Translations under genes and position numbers: made by a program
Shown here: positions 1 to 9,200 of the stretch, piece by piece
Numbering within the stretch: position 1 is the stretch's first letter
Layout: the number at the start of each line of letters is the position of its first letter
Origin: Candidatus Poribacteria bacterium
GTDB taxonomy: Bacteria; Poribacteria; WGA-4E; GCA-2687025
Length of the DNA: 35,082 bases
Assembly: GCA_016866785.1 (NCBI GenBank)
Contig: VGLH01000029.1
Location: forward strand, 1 to 35,082
Direction of reading: 5' to 3'
The notes under the pieces: generated by a model
Database searches by the model: none
What the model saw: the letters and a program-made list of their open reading frames with translations, nothing else
Told to the model about the DNA's origin: nothing

Positions 1-748
1 CCAGCGATCCGGCGCGTTTGACCGTTTCGACCGTCGCCACGGGGATGTACAGGTACGCCGCCATCTGTGTCACGAGTCCGCCGACGAATCCCACGGTCAC
101 GATGAGCAGCCACGGAAGCTGCCGCCGAATCGCGCCGAAGTCGGGCAGCAACCGGAGCGACACGAGCACGTACCCTGCGGAGATGCCGACCGTCAGGAAC
201 CACAGGTGCCAAGCGATGCCGACGAAGCCGGGGATCGTGTCCGCCGCGCGCTTGTCGAACACGGCGCACCAGCTCCAACTGAACGCCGTCGCGAGCATGT
301 ACGCGCTCCCTCGGTCCAACCGGCCGATGCGCCGCCATCCCGATCCGGCGCTCGTCAGCCAGAGCGCGCCGATCGTGACGCAGCCGATCCCCAGCGCGGC
401 GATCAGCGACGGGCGTTGATGGACCACCGCCCAACCGCCCAGTGCGGTGAACACCGGCGTGAACGCCATGAAGGGCATCACATGCGAGTAGGGCGTGAGC
501 TGGAGCGCGCTCAGGAAGAGGACGTTCCCGACCAGGTTGAACGCGATCGTGCCGAACGCGGGAGCCCAATACGAGTTCGGAACGGAGGGAATGTCGAAGG
601 AGAGCAGACCTAGCGAGAAGAAGGGAAGCTGGAGCACGGCGAGCGCGAGGGCGAGATCGCGCGGCGACACGCTTCTGCCGATCACCTTGCGCGTCGCATC
701 GACGCCCAGCCATAGGAGCAGACTCACGACCGCAAGCATCCAGCCCAT
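1..748 (-). CDS. EamA/DMT-family membrane transporter (C-terminus cut by window edge)
   Basis: The reverse strand from an ATG at 748 reads open to the window edge, giving 249 residues of a multispanning hydrophobic protein (start MGWMLAVVSLLLWLGV). The visible part has about eight hydrophobic segments. Near the edge it carries the sequence PVATVETVKRAGSL, which resembles the conserved region of the second EamA repeat in drug/metabolite transporter permeases. Family members usually have ten membrane spans and about 290-300 residues, so the last one or two spans lie outside the window. The substrate cannot be told from sequence; relatives export or import small metabolites across the inner membrane. 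The gene is divergent from the monooxygenase at 821, with about 70 bp between the two starts, so promoters of both must lie at 749-820. Confidence 0.8.
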   Translation of the reverse strand, partial: MGWMLAVVSLLLWLGVDATRKVIGRSVSPRDLALALAVLQLPFFSLGLLSFDIPSVPNSYWAPAFGTIAFNLVGNVLFLSALQLTPYSHVMPFMAFTPVFTALGGWAVVHQRPSLIAALGIGCVTIGALWLTSAGSGWRRIGRLDRGSAYMLATAFSWSWCAVFDKRAADTIPGFVGIAWHLWFLTVGISAGYVLVSLRLLPDFGAIRRQLPWLLIVTVGFVGGLVTQMAAYLYIPVATVETVKRAGSL

Positions 749-820
749 GCGGCGAATCTATCGCCCGTCACCGCGCGAGTCAACGACGGGCTGACACCTG
801 CCGAGAAGGAGCCGACACCC

Positions 821-1129
821 GTGTTCGTCGTGTCGAACCGAATCCATGTTGCCGAAGGCTATGAGAGCGAGTTCGAGGCGCGCTTTTCCAGACGGCTGGG
901 AGCCATCGAGGGAACTCCCGGCTTCGTGCGCTACCTGCTGCTGAAGCCCGTCAAGGCGACGCACTACGTCGTCAACGTCTACTGGGAGAACCGCGAGGCG
1001 TTCGAGTCGTGGGTCGGCAGCGAGTCCTTCCGCAAGGCGCACGCCGACCGTCCGCCCGAGGCGATGTTCGCCGGACCCAATCAGGTGGAGCAGCACGAGG
1101 TCATCCAGCAGTCGGGTGCGCCATCGTGA
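821..1129 (+). CDS. Antibiotic-biosynthesis-monooxygenase (ABM) fold protein, IsdG-like heme oxygenase candidate
   Basis: This 102-residue protein starts at a GTG preceded by AAGGAG (806-811), nine bases upstream. The length and pattern fit a single ABM ferredoxin-like domain: a first strand FVVSNRIHV, a GFVRYLLL strand, a YVVNVYW strand, then a helix FESWVGSESFRKAH. Asn6, Trp64 and His74 sit at the spacing of the catalytic Asn-Trp-His triad of IsdG/IsdI heme-degrading oxygenases. A heme-degrading role is therefore a reasonable inference, but many ABM proteins act on other substrates. The protein is cytoplasmic, with no signal peptide. Its stop codon overlaps the GTG start of the next gene (GTGA, 1126-1129), so the two are translationally coupled. 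No heme-uptake gene is visible nearby. Confidence 0.8.
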   Translation: MFVVSNRIHVAEGYESEFEARFSRRLGAIEGTPGFVRYLLLKPVKATHYVVNVYWENREAFESWVGSESFRKAHADRPPEAMFAGPNQVEQHEVIQQSGAPS

Positions 1130-2154
1130 AAGCCGCGCTCTTCCACACCCAGGGCGGGCCCGAAGTCCTGCGCGTCGAGGACGTGCCGACTCCAGAGCCC
1201 GGCGAAGGAGAGGTCCTCGTCCACGTCCGCGCCGCCGCGCTGAATCGGCTCGACCTGAAGGCGCGGGAGGGCAGACCCGAAGTCGATCCGATGCCGCACA
1301 TCGGCGGCTTGGATGTCGTCGGCGAGATCGCGTCGTTGGGCCCCGGCGTGACAGGATGGAAGACCGGCGAACGGGTCGTCATCGTGCCGCTGGTCTCGTG
1401 CGGCGAGTGCGCGCTCTGTCGGAGCGGGGACACGGCGCTCTGCCCGGAGCAGCGCGTCTTCGGGTTCCAGACGCAGGGCGGGTTTGCCGAATACACCGTC
1501 GCACCCGCCGCGAACTTGGTACGGGTTCCCCAGGGCGTCGCGGATGCCTCGCTCGCCGCCGTGCCGACCGCGTACCTCACTGCCTGGCGGATGGTCGTCA
1601 CGCGCGGCGGGCTCAAGCGCGGCGAGACGGCGCTGATCCACTCGGTCGGCGGTGGCGTCGCCAGCGCGGCGCTGCGGATCGTCAAGCGCTTCGGTGGGCG
1701 CGCCATCGTCACGGCGAGCGCGGACGACAAGCTGGAACGCGCGCGACAGCTCGGAGCTGACGCGACCGTCAACTACCGCGAACGCGACGTCGTCGCAGCG
1801 GTACGCGAATGGACGAACGGGCGCGGCGTCGATCTCGTCCTCGAAACCGTCGGCGCGAGCACGTGGGAGACGAGCCTGGCGAGCGTCGGCATCAACGGGC
1901 GCGTCGTCACGTGTGGCGTCACGAGCGGTTCCGTCGCCCCGACGAACATCCGCCACCTCTACCAGCGGCAGACGACGATCCTGGGCTCGACGTTGGGGAA
2001 CCGGTCGGAGCTCGAGAGCGTCGTCGCGCTCGTGGCGCAGGGGGCGTTCGAGCCGGACATCGCGGCGGTTCTACCGCTGGACGACATCCGCGCCGCTCAT
2101 GAGATGCTCGAAGCGCGCGCCGTCTACGGCAAGATCGTCCTAAGCGTCGCGTGA
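1126..2154 (+). CDS. Zinc-binding MDR-family alcohol dehydrogenase / quinone oxidoreductase-like
   Basis: The 342-residue protein starts at the GTG that shares GTGA with the preceding stop; upstream in-frame codons fall inside the previous gene. It opens with the GroES-like domain typical of the medium-chain dehydrogenase/reductase family (MKAALFHTQGGPEVLRVEDV). It carries the four-cysteine structural zinc lobe (Cys92, Cys95, Cys98, Cys106 in SCGECALCRSGDTALC). The catalytic zinc positions look replaced: Asn in ALNRLD where Cys is usual, and GGLD where GHE is usual. That points to a zinc-independent NAD(P)H:quinone or enone reductase rather than a true alcohol dehydrogenase. The Rossmann half begins near HSVGGGVASAALRIVKRF. 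The substrate is unknown. It is probably co-expressed with the ABM protein and the epimerase. Confidence 0.88.
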   Translation: MKAALFHTQGGPEVLRVEDVPTPEPGEGEVLVHVRAAALNRLDLKAREGRPEVDPMPHIGGLDVVGEIASLGPGVTGWKTGERVVIVPLVSCGECALCRSGDTALCPEQRVFGFQTQGGFAEYTVAPAANLVRVPQGVADASLAAVPTAYLTAWRMVVTRGGLKRGETALIHSVGGGVASAALRIVKRFGGRAIVTASADDKLERARQLGADATVNYRERDVVAAVREWTNGRGVDLVLETVGASTWETSLASVGINGRVVTCGVTSGSVAPTNIRHLYQRQTTILGSTLGNRSELESVVALVAQGAFEPDIAAVLPLDDIRAAHEMLEARAVYGKIVLSVA

Positions 2155-2186
2155 TGATGGGCGAAGTCCTGTCGAGGGGGAGCACA

Positions 2187-3008
2187 ATGGAGCGCGCGCT
2201 GGTGATCGGCGCTCGCGGGTTCATCGGCGGCAACGTCACGCGGTTCCTGCGCTCGTCGGGCATCGCCGTCGATGAAGCCCTGCGGGGTACGCCGCTCGAC
2301 TCGTTGACCGGTGGGAGCTACGACGCCGTGTTCTTCTGCGCCGGAAACTCGAAGACGTTCGTCTCCGAGCGCGAGCCGATCATCTGCCTGACGGAAAACG
2401 TCATCGCCCTGCACGCCTACCTGACGTCGCTCCGGTACGGCGTGTGGGTCCACGTGTCGTCGTCGGCGGTTTATCCGCAGAGCGCGCCGGTCAAGGTCGA
2501 GACGATGCCGCTGGCGGTTCATGAGCTGTCGATGTACGGCGCGCACAAGCTCCTGTCGGAGCGGTATGTCACTCGGTTCGCGCCGAAGTGGGTCATCGTC
2601 CGCCCGACGAGTTTCTTCGGGCCCGGGCTCAAGAAGAACCTGCTCTTCGACGTGCGCGCGGGCAGGCGGGATGTCTATCTGACCCGCGATTCGGTGCTCG
2701 ACTACATCCCCATCGAGAGGTTCGCGGCGGTTCTGGCGACGCTGGCGCGTGAAGCCGGAAACGAGATCGTCAACGTCGGTTCGGGGCAGTCGCTGACCGT
2801 CGATGAGATCCTCTCCATGCGTCCCGCCGAGTACGTCTACCACGACGAGCGGTTCCACAGCGACGAGGGCATGTCGTTCGAGCGGCTGCGCCGCCACTGC
2901 CCCGACTCAATGACGCGCGACGAGCTCCGCGACGCCGTCCGCGCGTTCGTTCTCTCCTCCGCTGAGCAGGAACCCTCATCCCAACCTTCTCCCTTCATAG
3001 GGTGTTGA
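2187..3008 (+). CDS. NAD-dependent epimerase/dehydratase (extended SDR)
   Basis: I place the start at ATG 2187, after the ribosome-binding site AGGGGGAG (about 2175-2182). This yields 273 residues beginning with the dinucleotide-binding motif VIGARGFIGG; an in-frame ATG at 2151 lacks a site and would overlap the previous gene. The catalytic features of extended short-chain dehydrogenases are present: a Ser run at 91-93 (SSSAVYP), then Tyr117 and Lys121 in MYGAHK. Relatives epimerise, dehydrate or reduce nucleotide sugars, but the substrate cannot be assigned. The last dozen codons run through a repeat, and the TGA stop (3006-3008) lies inside the left terminal inverted repeat of the insertion element at 2992. 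The natural C-terminus may therefore have been replaced. The core is intact, so activity is plausible. Confidence 0.85.
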   Translation: MERALVIGARGFIGGNVTRFLRSSGIAVDEALRGTPLDSLTGGSYDAVFFCAGNSKTFVSEREPIICLTENVIALHAYLTSLRYGVWVHVSSSAVYPQSAPVKVETMPLAVHELSMYGAHKLLSERYVTRFAPKWVIVRPTSFFGPGLKKNLLFDVRAGRRDVYLTRDSVLDYIPIERFAAVLATLAREAGNEIVNVGSGQSLTVDEILSMRPAEYVYHDERFHSDEGMSFERLRRHCPDSMTRDELRDAVRAFVLSSAEQEPSSQPSPFIGC

Positions 3009-3471
3009 GGGAGAGTTGCCCCACCCGATATGCGTTGTTGAAACTGGGGTTGACGACTTCATCCTCAACAACGCGAAATGGGTGGGACGATGAGTCTACC
3101 GTATGATGCGCGGTTGCGTCGGCTCTTCTTGTATGTCGGTCTGTTCTGTCCGGCGTCTCCTCCGACCGGAAAGTGGGCGAAAACACCGGTCTTTCCAGAC
3201 TCTGTGTTGGTGGCTCTGTTGCTGTATCGCTCGCTGAGCGGATCGGACTCGAAGTATGTGCCGTCATGGATGCCGAAACGCCTTGTTGCCGCAGATTCTG
3301 GGCATTCCCAGAATGCCTCATCACAGCCTGTTTTCGCAGCAGCGACACGCGCGGATCGTGCATCTCGCATATCTTCTGGGAATCCTGCTCAACGCCCGCA
3401 AAGGCGCACCGTTGCGACATCTCAAACATCTCTTCAACTGAGTCCAATTCTCCTTCAACACCCTATGAAGG
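2992..3471 (+). mobile_element. 480-bp non-autonomous insertion element with 22-bp terminal inverted repeats
   Basis: The left end 2992-3013 (CCTTCATAGGGTGTTGA..., 22 bp) and the reverse complement of the right end 3450-3471 match at 21 of 22 bases. Between them lies sequence visibly richer in A and T than its surroundings, with the N-terminal part of a decayed transposase. I see no convincing target-site duplication. The size, the terminal repeats and the lack of a complete catalytic domain fit an internally truncated insertion sequence or MITE-like derivative that would need a transposase supplied elsewhere. The left end now supplies the stop codon of the upstream epimerase. Confidence 0.75.
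3090..3441 (+). pseudogene. Transposase N-terminal remnant (frameshifted)
   Basis: Two overlapping frames together read like the N-terminal part of an insertion-sequence transposase. The first, from ATG 3090, gives SLPYDARLRRLFLYVGLF and then PDSVLVALLLYRSLSG. The second, from about 3256 to the TGA at 3439-3441, gives LPQILGIPRMPHHSLFSQQRH followed by a hydrophobic helix (VHLAYLLGILLNA). The shift between frames falls near 3240-3290. The pattern of a helical N-terminal region with a 'P-H-S-F-R' type segment is reminiscent of IS982/IS4-like DDE transposases, but I cannot name the family firmly. No acidic catalytic domain follows; the right terminal repeat begins nine bases after the stop. The gene is non-functional. 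Confidence 0.55.
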
Positions 3472-3658
3472 CAGGACTTTCGCTTGTCACGTTATCGGAA
3501 GTTCCCTCCAACCGGGCAATGTAGTGTTCATGCGGTTTTGACGAAAGTGCTTTTCGTTGGGGAACGTCAATATGGCGCGTATTCGGGTCCAAAGCGAAAG
3601 CCCTGGAAGGGAGAAGGTCGGGTTGAGGGCCCGCCCGTCCGCCGAGACATCGTTCGCG

Positions 3659-4675
3659 TCAGGGGATCCGCTGCCACTTGGACGCGCGGCCGTCGGACAC
3701 CCACTCGACGACGTAGAGGTCGCCGCGCGAGTCGACGCACGCGGCGTGCGGCGAGATGAACTTGCCGAGAACCCGCGTCTCAGGCAGCAGGTTGGGCCAT
3801 CCCGACTGGTCCCACACGCCCGGGTTGTCGCCCAGGTGCGCCGCGACGTGGTTCTCGCTGTCGAGGATGGTCACGCGCCCGTGCAGGTCGGGGACGAACA
3901 TATCGCCGCCGAACTGGTAGAAGCAGCACGGCAGGCGCAGGTCATCGTCCACGATGTCCATCGGCTCGCCGTCCAGCGAGAACGCGTGGATCCGATGGTT
4001 CGACCGGTCCGCGACGCGCACGACCGGATCGTCCGACCGCGTATCGACCCAGATGCCGTGCGGTGTGTTCAGCTTGCCGATCTCGGAGCCCTTCCCGCCC
4101 CAAGACCGCACATACTCGGCGTCCGGCGAGTAGAGATGAACCCAGCTCTCGCCGTATCCGTCGCAGACGTAGAACCGTCCGTCCGGCGCGACGGCGACAT
4201 CCGTGGGACGGTACTTCGCCTCGGACTCGTAGAGGTCGGGGCGCGGGGGAACCCCCAGCCGCCAGACGACATCGCCTTCCAGCGTCGTCTTGACGACCGT
4301 GTGCCGGACGTAGTCGGACAGGTAGAGGTACTCCTGCCCGCTTTCCCGGTTCAGGTACATCCCGTGCGCGCCTGACGCGAACTCCTCGCCCCAAGACCGC
4401 AGGAAGTTGCCCTCCCGGTCGAACGCGACGACCGCATCCCGGCTCTGATTGTGGATATAGACGTTGTCCTCGAAGTCCACGACGACGCCGTGCGTGTAGC
4501 CGTACCGGATGCCATCCGGCAGCGGACCCCACGACTCGACGAGTTGGAACGTCCGCGAGCCGTTCCCCGCGACGATGGGCCCGTCGTCCGCGGCGCGGGC
4601 GCCCGGTATGAGCGGACGCACGAGGAACCCGGAGGCGGACAGCGTCAACCCCGCGATGAAATCCCGTCGGTTCAT
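3659..4675 (-). CDS. Exported NHL-repeat beta-propeller protein
   Basis: This 338-residue protein begins MNRRDFIAGLTLSASG, a twin-arginine signal, with likely cleavage after PGARA near residue 28. The mature part is a series of NHL-type blades. Examples are GYTHGVVVDFEDNVYIHN, KYRPTDVAVAPDGRFYVCDG, LNTPHGIWVDTRSDD and FISPHAACVDSRGDLYVVEW. Such propellers act as binding scaffolds or, in some families, as lyases or lactonases; no catalytic assignment is possible here. A perfect Shine-Dalgarno AGGAGG (reverse complement of 4681-4686) overlaps the stop codon of the upstream DUF1501 gene, and only nine bases separate the genes, so it is the last gene of that operon. Propeller proteins of this type commonly accompany DUF1501/DUF1553 pairs in planctomycete-like genomes. 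Confidence 0.85.
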   Translation of the reverse strand: MNRRDFIAGLTLSASGFLVRPLIPGARAADDGPIVAGNGSRTFQLVESWGPLPDGIRYGYTHGVVVDFEDNVYIHNQSRDAVVAFDREGNFLRSWGEEFASGAHGMYLNRESGQEYLYLSDYVRHTVVKTTLEGDVVWRLGVPPRPDLYESEAKYRPTDVAVAPDGRFYVCDGYGESWVHLYSPDAEYVRSWGGKGSEIGKLNTPHGIWVDTRSDDPVVRVADRSNHRIHAFSLDGEPMDIVDDDLRLPCCFYQFGGDMFVPDLHGRVTILDSENHVAAHLGDNPGVWDQSGWPNLLPETRVLGKFISPHAACVDSRGDLYVVEWVSDGRASKWQRIP

Positions 4676-4684
4676 TCCGCCCTC

Positions 4685-6181
4685 CTACGCCAGGATCTCG
4701 GTCACGATGCGCGGTTCGCCGACGACGCCGGTCAACGTCTGATCCAAACCCTGGAACCGGAACGACAGCCGCTTGTGGTCGATTCCCAACTGATGGAGGA
4801 TCGTCGCGTTCAGGTCGCGGATGTGGACGGGGTCCTTGACGACGTTGTAGCTGAAGTCGTCCGTCTCGCCGTGGACGACGCCTCCCCGGACGCCGCCGCC
4901 CGCCGCCCAGATGGAGAAGCACTTCGGGTGGTGATCCCGCCCGTAGTTCTCCTTGCTGAGCGCGCCCTGGCAGTAGATCGTCCGACCGAACTCCCCTCCC
5001 CAGAGAACCAGCGTGTCGTCGAGCATGCCCCGCTGTTTCAGGTCCTTGATGAGCGCGGCTGATGGCTGGTCGATGTCTTTCGCCTGCTTGGGCAGGTCGC
5101 CTGTCAGGTTCCCGTGCTGATCCCAGCCGCGATGGAATATCTGCACGAACCGCACGCCGCGCTCCATCATCCGCCGCGCCAGCAGGCACGACCGCGCGAA
5201 CGTCCCGCGCGTCTTCACGTCGGGCCCGTACATCTCCAAGACATGCTCGGGTTCGTTGCTCGTGTCCGTGAGCTCCGGCACGGAGCGCTGCATACGGAAC
5301 GCCATCTCGTACTGGGCGATGCGCGCCTGCGTCTCTGGATCGCCCGACGCCTCATACTGCATCTCGTTCAACTTCACGACGCCGTCCAGCATCGCCTTGC
5401 GCAGATCGGGGCTAACGCCGTCGGGGTTCGACAGGAAGAGCACCGGGTCGCCCTGCCGACGGAAGAGCACCCCCTGGTGCTGCGACGGCAGGAACCCCGC
5501 TCCCCACAGCCGGTTGTAGAGCGCCTGGGCGTCTTTCCGACCCGTCCACGACGGCGTCATCACGACGAACGCGGGCAGGTCTTCGCTCTCGCTGCCCAGA
5601 CCGTAGCTGAGCCAGGAGCCGAGGCTGGGTTTCCCCGGACGCTCCTCGCCCGTGCAGATGTAGGTGATCGCTGGGTCGTGGTTGATCGCCTCGGTGTGCA
5701 GCGACCGGATGATCGAGATGTCCTTGACGATCCCTGCCGTGTGCGGGAGCAACTCGCTGACCCATGCGCCGTCAGAGCCGTTGTCGTGCTGCTCGAACTT
5801 GTAGATCGACGGCGCGATGGGGAAGCGCGCTTGCCCGGACGTCATCGTCGTCAGGCGTTGACCCATGCGGACGGATTCCGGCAGGTCTTTGTCGAACCAC
5901 TCCGGCATCGTCGGCTTGTAGTCGAGCAGATCGATCTGCGATGGCGCTCCCGACATGAACAGGTAGATGGCGCGCTTTGCCTTCGGCGCGAAGTGAGGAA
6001 TGCCGGGCAAGCCGCCGTAGCGGACTCCGCCCGAAGCCGACGCCCCGTTGGCGGAACCCGTCGCCGCGCCGGCAACGCCGGGAAGCAGCGATGAGAGCGC
6101 CGCCGCGCCCAGTCCGTAGGCGCACTTCGAGAAGAAGTGCCGCCGCGTCTCCAGTTGCACGAATTCCTTCAGCGGGTCCAT
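4685..6181 (-). CDS. DUF1501 family exported protein (sulfatase/alkaline-phosphatase-like)
   Basis: The 498-residue protein starts [17 protein letters not shown], followed by a hydrophobic stretch ending GVAGA: a Tat-type signal. The body matches the DUF1501 pattern throughout: [18 protein letters not shown] near residue 73, [30 protein letters not shown], a central [11 protein letters not shown], then [11 protein letters not shown] and [19 protein letters not shown], which hold the conserved acidic and histidine residues. DUF1501 proteins share the alkaline-phosphatase-like fold, but their reaction is not established. The start has AGAGGTGA upstream. It lies 51 bp downstream of the cytochrome c/DUF1553 gene and nine bases before the NHL gene. 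The DUF1553-DUF1501 pairing is a hallmark of planctomycetes and related phyla. Confidence 0.93.
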   Translation of the reverse strand: MDPLKEFVQLETRRHFFSKCAYGLGAAALSSLLPGVAGAATGSANGASASGGVRYGGLPGIPHFAPKAKRAIYLFMSGAPSQIDLLDYKPTMPEWFDKDLPESVRMGQRLTTMTSGQARFPIAPSIYKFEQHDNGSDGAWVSELLPHTAGIVKDISIIRSLHTEAINHDPAITYICTGEERPGKPSLGSWLSYGLGSESEDLPAFVVMTPSWTGRKDAQALYNRLWGAGFLPSQHQGVLFRRQGDPVLFLSNPDGVSPDLRKAMLDGVVKLNEMQYEASGDPETQARIAQYEMAFRMQRSVPELTDTSNEPEHVLEMYGPDVKTRGTFARSCLLARRMMERGVRFVQIFHRGWDQHGNLTGDLPKQAKDIDQPSAALIKDLKQRGMLDDTLVLWGGEFGRTIYCQGALSKENYGRDHHPKCFSIWAAGGGVRGGVVHGETDDFSYNVVKDPVHIRDLNATILHQLGIDHKRLSFRFQGLDQTLTGVVGEPRIVTEILA

Positions 6182-6232
6182 GGGCTGTTGTCACCTCTGA
6201 TCGGATGCGAGCCGAGCGCGACGGGCGCGCCC

Positions 6233-9200
6233 CTACCCCTTTGTGATGACTTCGTCGAGGTTCAGGAGGATCTGCGCAATCATCGTCCATGTCGCCAGCA
6301 GGACGGGATCGGCGTCCTTCGGCGGCTCCGCGCCGACGGACACGATCTTACGCGCCGCTTCCACGTCGGCGGCTGCTTGGGTTCCGCACGACGCCAACGC
6401 CTCGGTCAGCGTGGCGAGCTCATCCTTGCCGGGCTTCCGACTGGTCGCCGTCTCGAAGGCGTAGCGGATGCGCTCGGGGTCGGTCGCGCCACCCTCCTTC
6501 AGGATACGCTCGGCGAACGCCCGCGCCGCCTCGAAGTATTGCGGATCGTTCATGAGCATGAGCGCTTGAAGGGGCGTGTTCGTCCGCTCACGGCGCACGG
6601 CGCACGACTCGCGCGAAGGCGCGTCGAGGATGCTCATCTCCGGTGGCGGCGACGTGCGCTTCCAGAACGTGTAGAGGCTCCGCCGATGGACCTTGTCGGA
6701 ACCCTCATCCGCCTTGAAGTTCGCCGTGTTCGACCCGACGTAGCCGACGGCTTCCCAGAGCCCGTCCGGCTGCGGCGGCTTCACGCTGGGACCCCCAATC
6801 TCCGGCTGCAGCAGCCCGCTCAGCGCCAACGCCTGATCGCGCACGGCTTCGGCGTCGAGGCGGAACCGGGGACCCCGCGCGTAGAGCCGGTTCCTCGGGT
6901 CCTTCTCGATGAGCTCCGGCGTCGCTGACGACGACTGGCGATAGGTCGCCGAGGTCACCATCAGTCGGAGCATGTGCTTCACGTCCCATCCCGATTGCAT
7001 GAACTCCGTCGCCAGCCAGTCGAGTAGTTCGGGATGCGACGGCTGATCGCCTTGGCTCCCGAAGTCCTCGGACGTGCGGACGATCCCGCGACCGAAGACC
7101 TGCTGCCATAGCCGGTTCACGGTGACGCGCGATGTCAGCGGGTGATCCTCGCGGAGCAGCCAGCGAGCCAGCGCCAATCGGTCTTGGGGAACCGACCGGT
7201 CGATGGGCGGCAGGACGCCGGGGGTTCCCGCTTCGACCGGGTCGCCCGGTTGATCGTACTGCCCGCGCTTGAGGAGGCGCGCGGGACGACGCTCGCCGGT
7301 GCGTTCCTCCATGACGAGCGTCGTAGCGATTTGCGCGTCCAGCTCGTTTCTGCGGCGCTGAATGCGGCTTCGTTCCATAAGCCATCGGCGGGTCTGCGGG
7401 TCGCGCGTGATCTGCTCGCGGTAGTAGGTCGTCAGGCGCGTCGCCTGCTCAGGCGTCCGCGCGTCGGACGACAGGGCGGCGATGCTCACCACGTCCAGCG
7501 GCGGGATGGGATCACCCGCCTCGATGCCGAACGCGAGCCCGGAGCCGCCGATGTCGTTGACCAGCTTGATGACGAGCTCGTTCCCGCCCGACTGGAGAAG
7601 CGCCTGAACGCGGTCGCGCGACAGGCTCCCGTCGGTGTTGGGACCGCGCGTCCAGACCTCCTGGCGGTTCACCCAGACGCGGACGGCATCCTCCGAGTCG
7701 ATAGTCAGCGTGACGCGCTGCCGCGTGTCCGACTGGATGTTGCGGTAGAGATAGGTCGCCGCGTGATCGGCGCTCTGGACGGCATGGAAGTCGCCGTCGA
7801 GCCAGTCTTCGTGGCGAATCCACTTGCGCGACTGGTCGCCGACCTTGAACTCCTGCCCCAGGTTGACGCCCTTGCCCTCCGGCTCGAACGGCTCATAGAA
7901 GGCGGCGATGGCGTCGTACCCCGCGAAGGGCCCGACTGAATGCCAGTCGGACAACGCGACGGGCGAACCGAGCGCTCCAAGACGCGCGTTGGTCGCCTCG
8001 AAGCGGAACCGACCGAACTGATGCTGGGCATGCGGCGACTCGAACTTGAGCCGGAGGCGCAGGCGCGTTGGCGCGTCGCCGCCGAAGGGCTCCGCCGCGA
8101 CGAAGACTGCCTGGCGATCCTCCTTGCGCTGATGCGCGCCGGTCGCCCAGCCGGTTTCCGCCTTGCCGTCGAGGACGTAGGCGATGGCGAAGTCGCCGCC
8201 GCCCGCCTGTTCGTAGTCCGCCCACGCCTGCACGAAGCGGAGTCTCGTCCACTCGTCGGGCTTCTCAGCGGAGGGCGTCTCCGCCTCGAACTCCGTGAGG
8301 ACGGCGTTTCCGCCGCTGCTACGTCCCGACGAGCCGTTGGGCAGCGACGCGTCGTTCAGCGCGTCGAGCCGAAGCGCCGAGAACCGTCCGGCGGGCACCT
8401 CGACGGTGACCTCGTAGGTCTCCTTCGCCGGGTTCTCGCCGCTCGCCAGGAGCGAGCCGTCGTCGAGCTTGTCGAGCTTCGCTCCGCCCTTCGAGACGAA
8501 CTCCTGCGGCGTGAGCAGCGTCCAGCTCGGAAGGCTTGCGGACCAAAGAGATTGCGCGGCTTCGAGGGGCGCGTTGGCGGAACGGATCCGACCGTTGACC
8601 TCGGCGATCTGTCCGTCGAACGCTGTCAGACCCGCCGTCTGCTCGTCCGTGGGAACCTTGACGACGGGCGCGGGGTTCTTAGTGTTCCCGTCCATCGCCT
8701 TCTCGGTCAGGTTGTTGAAGTAGGCGAAGAGTCCGTAGAACTCCTTCTGCGTCAGCGGATCGTACTTGTGGTCGTGGCACTGGGCGCACCCGGAGGTGAG
8801 CCCCAGCCAGACGGTCGAGGTCGTGTTCACCCGATCGACGGCGTATCGGACGTAGTACTCCTCGTCGATGGAGCCGCCTTCGCTGGTCGAGACGTTGCAG
8901 CGGTTGAACCCGCTGGCGATCTTCTGGGCGAGCGTCGCATCGGGCAGCAGGTCTCCTGCGAGCTGTTCAACCGTGAACTGATCGAAGGGCATGTTCTCGT
9001 TGAGCGCGCCAATGACCCAGTCCCGGTAGGGCCACATCTCGCGGTAGTTGTCGAGGTGGAGCCCGTGGGTGTCGCCGTAGCGCGCGGCGTCGAGCCAGTA
9101 GCGGGCGAGATGTTCGCCGTATTGCGGCTTGGCGAGGTAGTGTTCGACGAGGCGTTCGTAGGCGTCCGGCTTGTCATCGGCGAGGAAGCTGTTGACCTCC

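Larger units (their letters stand above)
2973..3629. repeat. Outer inverted repeat: 23-bp arms 2973-2995 and 3607-3629
   Basis: The left arm (CCCTCATCCCAACC...) and the reverse complement of the right arm (AAGGGAGAAGGT...) agree at 21 of 23 bases. The sequence resembles the CCCTCACCCTAACCCTCTCCC-type palindromic repeats found between genes in many bacteria. In such repeats the two arms normally lie next to each other as a hairpin. Here they are 611 bp apart and bracket a transposase remnant. The left arm shares four bases with the inner terminal repeat at 2992. The simplest reading is an intergenic palindrome opened by an insertion at its loop. Confidence 0.75.

Noticed and set aside
2995-3447. 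150-codon reverse-strand frame spanning the insertion element
   Set aside because: It has no recognisable motif or ribosome-binding site, its ends coincide with the terminal repeats, and the plus strand reads more like a transposase.
2990-3640. CRISPR array suggested by repeated CCTTC/GAAGG motifs
   Set aside because: There are only two pairs of inverted arms, with no direct repeats at regular spacing and no cas gene in the window.
6211-6240. GGGCGCGCCC palindrome between the DUF1553 and DUF1501 genes as a regulatory site
   Set aside because: A 10-bp GC-only palindrome is expected by chance in this composition, and the genes read as one operon through it.
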